Assembly: GCA_900540905.1 (NCBI GenBank)
Contig: UQHR01000021.1
Location: forward strand, 1 to 39,920
DNA: 39,920 bases
From: an uncultured Collinsella sp.
Lineage (GTDB): Bacteria; Actinomycetota; Coriobacteriia; Coriobacteriales; Coriobacteriaceae
Direction: 5' to 3'
The translations under genes and the position numbers were made by a program. The notes under the pieces were generated by a model that worked only from the letters and a program-made list of their open reading frames with translations, was not told where the DNA came from and searched no databases. Shown piece after piece: positions 13,578 through 22,446 of the stretch; positions within the stretch are counted from its first letter, which is position 1; every line of letters starts with the position of its first letter.

Positions 13578-15730
13578 TACGACCCACCGCCCAGAGCGCC
13601 AACCAGCGTGGCGACATCGACGGTGAGCGGGATGGAGCCGCCGCCGGGCAGAGGAATCTCCGCAAGCGTGAACGTCGTGCCGCTGATGGTGCGTTCGACT
13701 TGATATTCCAACGCCTCGCAAAGCGCCTTGGGATCGGTCACGCCCAACGGAATACTTCGCAGCTTGTCTTGCGCTTGAGAGAAACCAGCAATGTCAGACC
13801 CCGGGCTCTTAATGACGTTGGCGGAATCGGTCAGCACTGGCTTTCGCAGGCGCAAGTCGCACGGTTCCAAACCCAGCGCCGCCACGGACGCCGAAACGAT
13901 ATCGCCGAGCCACGATGCGATGGAGCCCAACGCGCCGCTGCCCCCTCCTAGGCCTTTAATCATCTCGCCCATAAGTTCGTCGGCCGAACCTTGGATATCA
14001 CCGTATCCCACAAGCAGCCGTCCCCAAACATCCATGACGCCGTCGAGCACACCGGCAACGCCGCCCGAGCGTTCCTTCAATGTCGAGAAAAATCGCGAAA
14101 GCACGTTGTTTTGCGCCGTCGCCTCATCGGGCGCCAGCACCGCGGCAGAGATGGCACCGCGATCGCCAAGCCTGACTGCCGTGTTAAACGAAGAGTTGAG
14201 TTCATCGGGGCTCGAGATGGCACCCGAAACCGCAAAGGCAACCACGCCGTTGCGACCGGGCGGAGCGATACGCGGACGCTCGCCCGAAAGCGCTTTAATG
14301 GCCTGGTCAAACGCATTGCCCGCACGGTCGGCTTCGTCCTCGGTCTGACGCTCGAGCTCGAGCTCCTTGTTGCGACAGTCGACGTAGTCCTCCAGGGCGT
14401 CTTTAAACTTGTCAAAGTGATACTCGAAGCCGTTTTCGATAGAGGTTGAAGGCGCCGCAACGGCACCAAGCGACAAAACGCCAAAATGGCATTTGCTGCA
14501 TTTATCCTGTCCATCGTAATCGGCAACCGAAGCAAATCCGCTCGGCGTCCCTTTCTTATAGTTAGGGCAGGTCGTCCCGTAATGCAGATACGCCTTGTCA
14601 TCGTTCACGCTCGTCGGCCACACCGCATCGGTATAGAGTTCCGTCGCCCGAACCTCATCAGAGTTGCGCGGCAGCAGCGGAATATAGGAGGAGACCCTGT
14701 CTCCGTTCTCGGTTATATGTGCCCGATCGACCTCCGCGCTCGCATAGGTATAAAACGCCTTACGCGCCGCAGACTCTGCCTTCATCTCGACACTCGAGCC
14801 GTGGGGCTTCTCATTTGTCAGACGCCAATGGTAGTAGTCCTTCGCGCGATCAAGGGCAACTTGGGGCTCCCACGTAACGCTCGATGAGTAATGCGGATTT
14901 TGAACACCGGAGAGATCCGTTAGGCTTTTCGCACGCTCCCACATGCAAGAACAGCTGCCGACCGAGCCCTTGTCAGACCCACCACAATCCGCCAGCCAAG
15001 CACGCTCTTTAGCCTTCGCCGTGTCCTCAGAAGCCTTCCGCAGCTCCTCGGCCGCACCCTCTAAATCATCTGATGTGTCTTTAATGGCATCGGTCGAGAT
15101 CTCGGACCCCTCGAGCGCAGCGAAGTCAGACTCGGATGTCCTGGGCACGGCAAGCGCCGTACCGGTATAGGTCACACTATCGGTATCCTGCGCCGACACC
15201 GCCTGCGTGGCACGCGCGGCGATCAGATACGGCAGAGCCGTCTCGATTTTCTGTAAGCCTTCCGATGCGCTTTTGGCAAACTTGTTGCGCGTTTTAATGA
15301 TCTCAATCCCGGTGTCGACCATATTGCCGGCAACCGGCTCGGCACCCGGGATGAGGATGGCGACCAGGCCCGTCCCGATCGTGGCAAACCCCGCCAGCCC
15401 CAGACTCAAGATGCTCGCATCAACCACCGTGGCAGCCGTGTGATAGGACGACACTACGTTGGCACCCGCCAGCGCGCCGCTATCAGCCGCCACCTGGGTA
15501 TCCCCGGCACGCGACATGCTCCATATCGCCGCGGTCGACGAAAACAACAATGTGAGCACCACTAGGATGACCACGGCAGAAGAAAGCGTGGTATAGGCGC
15601 CGTCTTCGATAAACAGATCGACACCGGCTCGACCCATAAAGCCGCCTCGCTTGCGATGGCAGCTCGGACGGTGCGTCAAAACGCGTCTAGACCAGAAACG
15701 CTTAGTCCCATGCAGCAATCCACGAATCAT
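13577..15730 (-). CDS. Large TadG-like pilus-associated protein, 717 residues
   Basis: The start ATG 15730 has GGAGGGAGATT ahead of it. A basic leader is followed by one membrane helix at about 50-72 and the TadG-type VAADSGALAGANVV (about 80-93), then some 620 extracellular residues. Segment 220-260 is helical and charged. Ten cysteines include C249/C260/C262 and a possible metal or disulfide module with C388 (TTCPNY) and C411-x-x-C414 (CSKC). Residues 435-475 are a charged coiled coil. The C-terminus ends in small beta segments. TadG-like proteins are thought to anchor or tip the pilus. This one is unusually large and its cysteine module is a candidate adhesive part. Confidence 0.78.
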   Translation of the reverse strand: MIRGLLHGTKRFWSRRVLTHRPSCHRKRGGFMGRAGVDLFIEDGAYTTLSSAVVILVVLTLLFSSTAAIWSMSRAGDTQVAADSGALAGANVVSSYHTAATVVDASILSLGLAGFATIGTGLVAILIPGAEPVAGNMVDTGIEIIKTRNKFAKSASEGLQKIETALPYLIAARATQAVSAQDTDSVTYTGTALAVPRTSESDFAALEGSEISTDAIKDTSDDLEGAAEELRKASEDTAKAKERAWLADCGGSDKGSVGSCSCMWERAKSLTDLSGVQNPHYSSSVTWEPQVALDRAKDYYHWRLTNEKPHGSSVEMKAESAARKAFYTYASAEVDRAHITENGDRVSSYIPLLPRNSDEVRATELYTDAVWPTSVNDDKAYLHYGTTCPNYKKGTPSGFASVADYDGQDKCSKCHFGVLSLGAVAAPSTSIENGFEYHFDKFKDALEDYVDCRNKELELERQTEDEADRAGNAFDQAIKALSGERPRIAPPGRNGVVAFAVSGAISSPDELNSSFNTAVRLGDRGAISAAVLAPDEATAQNNVLSRFFSTLKERSGGVAGVLDGVMDVWGRLLVGYGDIQGSADELMGEMIKGLGGGSGALGSIASWLGDIVSASVAALGLEPCDLRLRKPVLTDSANVIKSPGSDIAGFSQAQDKLRSIPLGVTDPKALCEALEYQVERTISGTTFTLAEIPLPGGGSIPLTVDVATLVGALGGGS

Positions 15731-16238
15731 AATCTCCCTCCAGCCATTCGGGACGCGATTGATACGAGACATCGACCTTGAGCTCAACGTAGCCGCCCTC
15801 GGCGGTACCACCCATAGCCTGCGCAAACGCACCGATCACAGGCAACGGCTTGACCTCGCCGGAAACGGACACGGACGAGACGCCACCCGCACCGGCCCGG
15901 CCAAGCTCGATATCCCACGACAACGGCCCGCCGGCATGGAAGATCGAGACATTGGGCACCGCGGCAAGTCGACGACGGGTAAACTCCTTAAGATCGTCGT
16001 CCTCCGCCGCCGTCGTGGTCATGAGCCGCGCGGTCTCGCCGGCGGCAGACTCCATAACCGCGCGCGTATAGAGCAGGCACACCGGTTGCAGCGCGAGAAG
16101 GATGAGCGTCAGAAACGTCGGCAGCAAAAAGGCAGCCTCGACCGTAGACTGCGCCCAGTCCTCGCGCGCGGCATCAATACAACGCGATGTCCTTAGCACC
16201 CGCAGCGGCGTCGATAACCGATGTAGAGGCAACGCCAT
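15702..16238 (-). CDS. TadE-like pseudopilin with long leader
   Basis: 178 residues from ATG 16238. A basic leader of about 30 residues ends in REDWAQSTVEAAFLLPTFLTLILLAL, the A-Q-S-T-V-E processing site with a hydrophobic helix. The secreted part has LGRAGAGGVSSVSVSGEVKPLPVIGAF and ends in SYQSRPEWLEGDYDSWIAAWD. The start is uncertain: no strong Shine-Dalgarno is seen, and the frame is open further upstream. It overlaps the preceding pseudopilin gene by about 65 bases and the TadG-like gene by 29. Confidence 0.75.
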   Translation of the reverse strand: MALPLHRLSTPLRVLRTSRCIDAAREDWAQSTVEAAFLLPTFLTLILLALQPVCLLYTRAVMESAAGETARLMTTTAAEDDDLKEFTRRRLAAVPNVSIFHAGGPLSWDIELGRAGAGGVSSVSVSGEVKPLPVIGAFAQAMGGTAEGGYVELKVDVSYQSRPEWLEGDYDSWIAAWD

Positions 16239-16392
16239 GAGACGCCGCTCGCTCAACCAGCGCCGCCAGACGTCCATCGGTGCCAGCGCGCCAAAGTCCT
16301 GCGATTGCCAGAACAATCGAAAGCAGTGCCACGGTGACGATGGCGTATTCGACCGTCGATTGGGCGGATTCCTCATGCAGAACGTCATGCAT
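16174..16392 (-). CDS. Flp-like small pseudopilin, 72 residues
   Basis: MHDVLHEESAQSTVEYAIVTVALLSIVLAIAGLW: a short leader, then A-Q-S-T-V-E-Y, the Glu5-Tyr6 pair of Flp pilins, and a hydrophobic helix, followed by about 35 residues. ATG 16392 has AAGGGG upstream and is two bases beyond the preceding stop. It is closely like the main Flp protein at 16921 but with a longer tail, so it may be a minor pilin. Confidence 0.78.
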   Translation of the reverse strand: MHDVLHEESAQSTVEYAIVTVALLSIVLAIAGLWRAGTDGRLAALVERAASHGVASTSVIDAAAGAKDIALY

Positions 16393-16393
16393 T

Positions 16394-16957
16394 TCACGAC
16401 CCCTTCTTTGAGCTCGCCGTCTTTGGGACCAGGCGCACCACACGCAAACGGCACGAGGCATCACCGGCATCCGCGGCAACCGTCACCATGTCGATCCAGC
16501 CGCGTCCATCGCGCACGATAGCGCCCCACACGTTGCCCTTGATGTCGAGATAGCCGCTCAGGGCAAGCTGCGCCGCGGGCACCTCGCGATAGGCGCGCAG
16601 CATATCCGCTGCCGCCTCGGTCATCGGTCGATCCTCGGTCCATGCGAGACGAACCGCAATCGCGTTGTCTGCAGGTGGCTCCACTGCGACGCCCGACCGC
16701 TCGTCGAGCGCCCGCAAAAAGGTTTGCGTCGTGACGGCAACGTCCGAGTCATCCGCATCTCGCATCTCATCTTTTTTAGACACCTTCGCCGAATCTGAGC
16801 CTGAATCGGCGAAGGTCCCAGGACGCTGCTGCCGCGCGATGTAAAGTCCCCAAAGCGCCGCCGCTATCGCCACGGTTAAACAGGCAAATACCAGCAGCGC
16901 TCCGATAGGACGCCCGCCCGCTACAGGCTGTTGATGCCCTCGCTGATCGCATCCCAT
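16394..16957 (-). CDS. Unknown membrane-anchored protein of the Tad operon
   Basis: 187 residues with one membrane helix at about 18-40 (IGALLVFACLTVAIAAALWGLYIA), a low-complexity acidic linker (SGSDSAKVSKKDEMRDADDSDV) and an outer domain of about 110 residues ending in a basic tail. I do not recognise it. The start ATG 16957 lies 37 bases inside the end of flp and has no clear Shine-Dalgarno, so a later start is possible. It is wedged between flp and a minor pseudopilin, which suggests a part in assembly; RcpB/TadD-type accessory roles are only guesses. Confidence 0.6.
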   Translation of the reverse strand: MGCDQRGHQQPVAGGRPIGALLVFACLTVAIAAALWGLYIARQQRPGTFADSGSDSAKVSKKDEMRDADDSDVAVTTQTFLRALDERSGVAVEPPADNAIAVRLAWTEDRPMTEAAADMLRAYREVPAAQLALSGYLDIKGNVWGAIVRDGRGWIDMVTVAADAGDASCRLRVVRLVPKTASSKKGS

Positions 16958-17154
16958 AGTTCTTTAACCTTGCCTTTAAATGCAACGATGGCAATGATCG
17001 CAATCACCACGAGCACGCCCACCAAGATGGCGTACTCGGTGGTACCCTGCGCGCTTTCTTCTTGCAACAACGCCTTGGCACGTTGGCGAGCGCACACCAC
17101 CCGGCAGAACGCCCAGCTCCAAGCTCTACTAACAACGTCAGTCATCGTGTTCAT
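16921..17154 (-). CDS. flp: Flp pilin, main Tad pilus subunit
   Basis: 77 residues. A leader of about 34 residues ends EESAQGTTEYAILVGVLVVIAIIAIVAF, the hallmark of Flp pilins: Glu5-Tyr6 after the processing point, then a hydrophobic helix that packs in the fibre core. If the cut lies five residues before the Glu, the -1 residue is Ala rather than the usual Gly. The short tail KGKVKELWDAISEGINSL is surface-exposed. It is likely processed, secreted and polymerised by the TadA-TadB-TadC machine encoded just upstream. The leader is longer than usual. A start codon further in is possible (MTDVVSRAWSW). Confidence 0.9.
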   Translation of the reverse strand: MNTMTDVVSRAWSWAFCRVVCARQRAKALLQEESAQGTTEYAILVGVLVVIAIIAIVAFKGKVKELWDAISEGINSL

Positions 17155-17164
17155 GTATTCCTCC

Positions 17165-17806
17165 CTACATCATCCCGCCTGCTCCCAGCAGCGGGCCCAA
17201 TATGGACAACAGCAACGCCGGCAAGATGAGCGTGCCGGTGGGGATCAGCAGCTTTACGGGCGCACGCTCGATCTCACGCTCGACCGCGGCACGATGCGCC
17301 GCACGGATCTCGCGACTTTGGGCAGCAAGTGTCTCGGCAAGCGGGGCACCCAGGGCAAGCGCCTGCCCCACCGTAATCGCAAAGGTTTCGAGTGCCCGCA
17401 CGTCCAAGTCGCAAGCCGCCGCCAACAGCTCGTCCTCGCGCGTGCCCACGCCCACCTGCCACGCCATGTAGGCTCGTTCGAGACGAACAGCCAGTACCGA
17501 CCGACGGTTGGCGCAAAAGATCTCGAGCGCCGCATCGAACGAAAGGCCTGCCGAAAGCCCCAGACGCACCACGTCGATCATCTCGGACACCTCACCGAGC
17601 GACACCTGCGCCGGACCGCCCGCGCTGAGCGCGCCCTTCAATCGTGTTGCCAGGGCATCGACCATCGATCGAGCCGCGGCAACGACCAGCACCGCCTCGC
17701 ACCTGCACGCTTCGGCAAGCTTGAGCGCATCCGCCCGGTCCAAACCCGTCGCGGCGAACACGCTGAGCGCACACAGGCAAGCCGCAACGCCGACCAGGGC
17801 ACTCAT
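17165..17806 (-). CDS. tadC: Tad pilus inner-membrane platform protein, TadC type
   Basis: 213 residues from ATG 17806, which overlaps the TadB stop by four bases (ATGA). It shows an N-terminal membrane segment (MSALVGVAACLCALSVFAATG), a T2SSF-type cytoplasmic domain with LGLSAGLSFDAALEIFC and GVGTREDELL, and a C-terminal pair of hydrophobic stretches (PTGTLILPALLLSILGPLLGAGGMM). It works with TadB as the platform that links the ATPase to the growing pilus. It is short for TadC, but both halves of the domain seem present. Confidence 0.85.
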   Translation of the reverse strand: MSALVGVAACLCALSVFAATGLDRADALKLAEACRCEAVLVVAAARSMVDALATRLKGALSAGGPAQVSLGEVSEMIDVVRLGLSAGLSFDAALEIFCANRRSVLAVRLERAYMAWQVGVGTREDELLAAACDLDVRALETFAITVGQALALGAPLAETLAAQSREIRAAHRAAVEREIERAPVKLLIPTGTLILPALLLSILGPLLGAGGMM

Positions 17807-18717
17807 AGCTCCACCCGCATAATGCGCCGGATAACCACCAGGGCAACGGCGTTGAGGGCAAGCCCCAGCACTACGGCGCCGGCGCCCGCCGGCGTTGCAA
17901 GACCACGGCGAAAGTCGGCCGAAAGCAGGGCCAGCACTGCGCACATGCCCGTCGGCATCGCCGCGACCATATGTGCCGACATACGCGCCTGCGACGTCTT
18001 AACATCCAGGCGGCGCTTGAGCTCAATGCGCTCCCCCACCATGCTCGACGCCTCGGACAATAAATCGGCAAGCGGAGCGCCGGTGCGCTGCGACACCTTG
18101 AGCGCCAGCGTCACGAGCGAAAGGCCGGGGGCATCGATGCGAACGAGTAGGTCATCGAGTGCGTCGGTCGCCGAGATGCCGCAATCGATTGCCGCCGCCA
18201 CCCGCAAAAACTCGGTATGCACCGGCTCTTGCGCATGGGCACCCACAAAGCGCATGCCCTGTGCCAGCGAATGCCCCGAGGCAAGCGACATGGATAGCGC
18301 CGTGAACGCCTCGGGCATAGCTTCCTCCACATCGTGTTGCTCGCGTCGGCGGTCGAAAGTGTCACGCGCGGCGCCAACGCCAAACGGAGCCGTCAGTCCC
18401 AAGACAAAGCCGATGGGCGACAACGATGCAATAGCCAGCAAAACGCTACAGGCACCGCTCGACAGCAGCAGAAATGCCAGACGAGCCGCGTTATCCTCGA
18501 TAGTGAGGCCAAGGCGATCTGTGGGGACCAACGACGCCCACGAACGGGCAATCTTTGTCAGCAGATCGTTTTCCACCAGCTCACGGGGCAGTTTCTCCGC
18601 CATCGATTCGAGCGTCTGGCGCGCCAGCTGCGCCGGAGGCACCCGCGGCACACGAGGTTCCGCCCCGCACGCCGTCGCGACCGAAAGCCCAGCCAAACCC
18701 CCTACGACGAGGGGCAT
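17803..18717 (-). CDS. tadB: Tad pilus inner-membrane platform protein, TadB type
   Basis: 304 residues from ATG 18717, chosen because GGAGG lies five bases upstream. It overlaps the tadA stop by 16 bases. N-terminal hydrophobic segment (PLVVGGLAGLSVATACG), a pair of membrane helices near 85-120 (FLLLSSGACSVLLAIASL and IGFVLGLTAPFGVGA), then a T2SSF domain with EAMPEAFTALSMSLASGHSLAQGMRFV (about 135-160), and a C-terminal helix. It forms the membrane platform with TadC. Confidence 0.87.
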   Translation of the reverse strand: MPLVVGGLAGLSVATACGAEPRVPRVPPAQLARQTLESMAEKLPRELVENDLLTKIARSWASLVPTDRLGLTIEDNAARLAFLLLSSGACSVLLAIASLSPIGFVLGLTAPFGVGAARDTFDRRREQHDVEEAMPEAFTALSMSLASGHSLAQGMRFVGAHAQEPVHTEFLRVAAAIDCGISATDALDDLLVRIDAPGLSLVTLALKVSQRTGAPLADLLSEASSMVGERIELKRRLDVKTSQARMSAHMVAAMPTGMCAVLALLSADFRRGLATPAGAGAVVLGLALNAVALVVIRRIMRVEL

Positions 18718-20030
18718 AACGACCTCCATTCGTCCACCTCCTCTTGTGTGAGCGTTCCCGACCGCAAGCCCTCCGCAATAAACGGCGGCTCGCGGTCGAG
18801 CGTCCAGGTGCGCTCGGCGGCATCGAAGGTCACGTAACGCTCGAGCTCCACGCCACCCGATGCGCCGCGCCGCACCCCCGAATACGAGGACACAAAACGC
18901 CTGCCGTCCGCATGGCGCTCGGACATCACGATGCCGTCGAGCGCCATGGCAATCTGCTCCTCGATAAGCTCACTTGGCAGGTCGATGCCGTAGCGCGCAA
19001 GCAACGTCAGGCGCACCACGGTCTCCTGCTCGGTGCCTGCATGAAGTGTGGTGAGCGATCCGTCGTGGCCCGTGTTCATGGCCTGCAGCATGTCGCAGCA
19101 CTCGGCACCGCGTACCTCGCCCACGACGATGCGGTCGGGGCGCATGCGCAGGGCATTGGTCACCAGGTCGCGGATTGTCACCGCGCCCTCGCCCTCGATC
19201 GATGCCTCGCGCGCCTCCAGGCGCACCACATGCGGATGGTGCGCAAACTTGAGCTCAGCGGAATCCTCGATTGTCACGATGCGCTCGCCGGTGGAAATCT
19301 CGCACGACAGCGCGTTGAGCAGCGTGGTCTTGCCCGAGCCCGTACCTCCTGCAACCGCCAAATCCTGCCGCAACGACACCGCGCACGAAAGCAGCTGCGC
19401 ATACCAAAGCGGCAGCGACCCCAGAGCCACGAGCTCATCCAGCGAGCAGATGCGGTCCGAAAACTTACGGATAGTGAGGATTGGCCCATCGATCGCCACG
19501 GGCGGAATCACCGCGTTGACGCGATAGCCCGTCTTGAGGCGGGCGTTGACGATGGGGCTGCGCTCATCGATGCGCCTGCCCAGCGGCGAGATGATGCGAT
19601 CGATGAGCACGCGAATCTGCTCATCGTCCTCAAACGCATGCTCAATGGGATATAAAACACCGCCGCGCTCAAAGAAGGCCGAGCGGCAGCCGTTTATCAT
19701 GATTTCGGTGACGCTATCGTCCTCGATAAGCGGCTGCAGCGGCCCCAGGCCAACCACGTCATCCAGGATTTCGTCAATGATAGTCTCACGCTCGGGCGTC
19801 GCCAGGTCAGTCGGCTCCTCCACGTTGAGCGCCGCCTCCACCGCCGGTCGCAATTCTGAGCGCGCAAGCGCCGGATCGACGTAGGCGCTGATACGTGCCA
19901 CCTCGTCGTAGCCTATGCGGTCCATCACGGCGCGCTTGGTGCGACGCTTGACCGCACGGCGCCGTCCCGCATCGACGTGAGCTACCGTTGCCGCCGCGCC
20001 GGCAGCCTTAATCCTCGTTTGCAAACTCAT
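18702..20030 (-). CDS. tadA: Tad pilus secretion ATPase, TadA/CpaF
   Basis: Hexameric ATPase that powers pilin export and fibre growth (and in some systems retraction). 442 residues. The Walker A GGTGSGKTT is at 228-236, the aspartate box IEDSAEL near 254-260, the Walker B RIVVGEVRGAE near 300-310, and the histidine box TGHDGSLTTLHA near 320-331. All are intact. The N-terminal domain before about 110 is all-alpha, as in CpaF. Start ATG 20030 overlaps the tadZ stop (ATGA). Position in the operon is the conserved tadZ-tadA-tadB-tadC order. Confidence 0.96.
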   Translation of the reverse strand: MSLQTRIKAAGAAATVAHVDAGRRRAVKRRTKRAVMDRIGYDEVARISAYVDPALARSELRPAVEAALNVEEPTDLATPERETIIDEILDDVVGLGPLQPLIEDDSVTEIMINGCRSAFFERGGVLYPIEHAFEDDEQIRVLIDRIISPLGRRIDERSPIVNARLKTGYRVNAVIPPVAIDGPILTIRKFSDRICSLDELVALGSLPLWYAQLLSCAVSLRQDLAVAGGTGSGKTTLLNALSCEISTGERIVTIEDSAELKFAHHPHVVRLEAREASIEGEGAVTIRDLVTNALRMRPDRIVVGEVRGAECCDMLQAMNTGHDGSLTTLHAGTEQETVVRLTLLARYGIDLPSELIEEQIAMALDGIVMSERHADGRRFVSSYSGVRRGASGGVELERYVTFDAAERTWTLDREPPFIAEGLRSGTLTQEEVDEWRSLCPSS

Positions 20031-21679
20031 CGGCGATCACCCTCGCGCGACCAAGGAAGTCGAATACGCGGACGCTCGGTACGCGTGGCGCGGTCGGTGA
20101 CCATGTCGCTCCAGGGGCCGACAGCGCAGCCCAGCTCCACGAGCATCTCGCGCGTGGCCTCGTGCACACTCGTCGCAAACGCGCTGGTCTGACCCACTGC
20201 CTCGTCGGCGCGACCGAACGCCATGAGCGCCGCGAGGTCCTGCCCGCCATCGGCAATGCGAATCTTGGAGCTCAACGCACAGGCAATCTCAAAACGCATG
20301 GCGACGTCCTCGTCGGCACCGCGCGCACCAAATCGGTTGAACACGGCACTCATGCGCGTGCGAGGCACGCCCACGCGGCCCGCCAGCTCAATGACACGCG
20401 ACGCGGATGTCGCGGACGACACCGCCGCATCGCCTACGACCAAGCAGCGGTCACTCGCCGCCACCGCAGCCGCCACGGTATCTCCCCAAAAGACCGAGGT
20501 ATCGATAAAGACCACGTCGGATTCGCGACGCAGAACATCAAGCAGTAGCTCCACCGGACGTGCCATGAGCTCGGCTTGCTCGGGCGCCGCGACGGGACCC
20601 CAGAGCGTAACGCCCGGTGCCACGCGCATCGATGTGGCTACGATATCCGGCTCGGTGAGCGTGCCCGCCGCCGACGGCTCGATAAGTGCCGCCATATCGC
20701 GCGGAGCATCGACGCCTAACAAGTCGTAAAGGTTTCCAAACATCAGATCCAGGTCGAGCACGGCGGCACGCAAGCCCAACAGCGACGATGTGTGTGCCAT
20801 GGTGGCAACGATCGTCGACTTGCCGCAACCGCCCGAACCCGAAATGGCGCAGATGACCGGAGCTCGATGCTGCGGAGCGGCAGCGTCTGCCGGCGGCATC
20901 GAAGGCGGCGGGGCGGGCGTCGGCGACAGCGCCCCCGTCTCCCCCGCCGCAACCACACGCTGCGTCCAAGCCGGCATGGCAGCTTGTTCGGTCTGCAAGG
21001 CAGGCTCGTTCTGTGCAATCTGCTCATGCTGCATCAGCGACAACTCGCCGCACCCGGCAAAGCCCTCAACTTCGTCGAGTTCATCCGCCAGATTCACGCC
21101 GTGCACGTATCCCATATCTACAGCCGGGTAGTCGCCAGCATGCTGTGCCGGCCCTCCAGCGTCATCGTATACAAGGGGGTTCCGGGGGCGCCGACCATGC
21201 TCGGCTTCCGCTTTTCCATAATCATCAACACGCGGGCCTCTTGTAGCGCGAGGCGCCCCGGGTTCCCTATCAACAAAAGCATCGGGCTCAATCGTCATGC
21301 GCCGATCGGAATCAACCGCTCCCTCGCCCGCGCGCCCGTTGCCGCATATACTGTGCGCAGCGATGACCTCGGTCGCCCCTGCGCGAAACAGCCCCTCGAT
21401 ATCCGACGGATCGAGTGCTTCTATCAACACGACCACGCGACTCACGCGGCCTTCGGCCGTCAGGCGCGCAACAGTCTTGCGCACATCTTCGGTATCAAAC
21501 AGAGACGCCGCGATGATGGCAGCCCCGCGGCGCGACGGAAACGCCCGCGCCATGGAAATCAGCCCGTCCAGGTCACCCACGCGAAGCACCTGTGCACCCG
21601 CATCACGGCCCTCGACTTCCCGCTGCAACAGCCCGTAATCGCCGCACGCGCAGCACGCAAGCCAGATCGCCTTCATCAC
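20027..21679 (-). CDS. tadZ: Tad localisation ATPase, TadZ/CpaE
   Basis: ParA/MinD-type protein that places the Tad machine at the cell pole in other bacteria. 550 residues. An N-terminal receiver-like domain (about 1-112, with RVVVLIEALDPSDIEGLFRAGATEVI) is followed by a long low-complexity linker (about 115-270, rich in Pro, Ala, Glu and Asp). The MinD-like ATPase domain then shows SGSGGCGKSTIV at 280-291 (deviant Walker A), VLDLDLMFGNL, FIDTSVFWGD and VVGDAAVSS. The start is GTG at 21679 or ATG at 21676, overlapping the cpaB stop. The linker is longer than in most homologues. Confidence 0.92.
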   Translation of the reverse strand: MMKAIWLACCACGDYGLLQREVEGRDAGAQVLRVGDLDGLISMARAFPSRRGAAIIAASLFDTEDVRKTVARLTAEGRVSRVVVLIEALDPSDIEGLFRAGATEVIAAHSICGNGRAGEGAVDSDRRMTIEPDAFVDREPGAPRATRGPRVDDYGKAEAEHGRRPRNPLVYDDAGGPAQHAGDYPAVDMGYVHGVNLADELDEVEGFAGCGELSLMQHEQIAQNEPALQTEQAAMPAWTQRVVAAGETGALSPTPAPPPSMPPADAAAPQHRAPVICAISGSGGCGKSTIVATMAHTSSLLGLRAAVLDLDLMFGNLYDLLGVDAPRDMAALIEPSAAGTLTEPDIVATSMRVAPGVTLWGPVAAPEQAELMARPVELLLDVLRRESDVVFIDTSVFWGDTVAAAVAASDRCLVVGDAAVSSATSASRVIELAGRVGVPRTRMSAVFNRFGARGADEDVAMRFEIACALSSKIRIADGGQDLAALMAFGRADEAVGQTSAFATSVHEATREMLVELGCAVGPWSDMVTDRATRTERPRIRLPWSREGDRR

Positions 21680-22335
21680 TCGTCGCCTCCGCTCTTTTTG
21701 CCGCGCGCCGTGGCGGGAATCGTCAAGCTGACCGTTCCCTTGCCCGAGGCTCCCAGCAGTTCCTTGACGTCTTCGGGGTCAGCCGCCAGCGTCACCCATT
21801 CGATCTTGCCCTCGCGCGTGGCACCGGAATCCTCACTGGTATCGATTACGTACGCGCCGCACAGCCGATCGGTTACGCCGTCTTTTTGCACATACACATC
21901 CACGTAGCTGCCCACGCCCGTGGCGCCGCCGACCGAGTGCTCGGCATCGACCGCCACCGAAACGGCGACCTTGCCCTTAGGCACCTCGAGCTTGTGGCTC
22001 TCGGCCTTGGTGTAGACATTGCAGATCACGGCGTTTTTGGGAATACGCGAAGTCGTCACGTCGCCGCGCACCTGGCGCAGCTCGGTCACCGCGTCACGCG
22101 GCAGCAGACTTGTCAGCCATTCCTGGGTTATGACATTGGTCTCATCGAGGGTCTCGCCCACATCGATATCGCGCGCCGCGACGCATACCTCGACGCGATC
22201 GCCACCGTGCTTGGCCAAGGTCTCAGCCTGGACCTGTTCGGCTTGCGAGCGGATCGACGAGCCGTAAAGCATGCAGAGCAGAGCAGCGAGCACGCCCGCG
22301 ACCAGACTGATGGCGATGCGTTTGCTCTTGTTCAC
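21676..22335 (-). CDS. cpaB: Tad assembly protein, CpaB/RcpC (SAF domain)
   Basis: 219 residues from a GTG at 22335 with AGAGGAG five bases upstream; an ATG 15 bases earlier has no site. The N-terminus is basic (NKSKR) and then hydrophobic (about 7-28), so it is a membrane-anchored protein. A SAF-type domain follows: VCVAARDIDVGETLDETNVITQEW (about 52-75), then RIPKNAVICNVYTKAES. The C-terminal RcpC part runs through VAVSVAVDAEHSVGGATGVGSYVDVYV. It is the first gene of the Tad operon. In Gram-negatives it works with the secretin RcpA, but no secretin is present here, as expected for one membrane. Confidence 0.9.
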   Translation of the reverse strand: MNKSKRIAISLVAGVLAALLCMLYGSSIRSQAEQVQAETLAKHGGDRVEVCVAARDIDVGETLDETNVITQEWLTSLLPRDAVTELRQVRGDVTTSRIPKNAVICNVYTKAESHKLEVPKGKVAVSVAVDAEHSVGGATGVGSYVDVYVQKDGVTDRLCGAYVIDTSEDSGATREGKIEWVTLAADPEDVKELLGASGKGTVSLTIPATARGKKSGGDE

Positions 22336-22409
22336 GGCCGCTCCTCTCATGGCAGTGCCGGGCGAATGCCCGTACCACCATTGTCTGGGCGGTCAGAGTG
22401 CAAAGCGGC

Positions 22410-22438
22410 GCAATTGCGATTTTGGTTTTCGATGTCAA
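22410..22438 (-). promoter_or_regulatory. Possible promoter of the Tad operon
   Basis: On the minus strand TTGACA (22433-22438), 17 bases, then AATTGC (22410-22415). The -35 is perfect, the -10 is weak. A weak -10 would fit a promoter that needs an activator bound at the repeats just upstream. Confidence 0.45.
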
Positions 22439-22446
22439 ACCAATCG

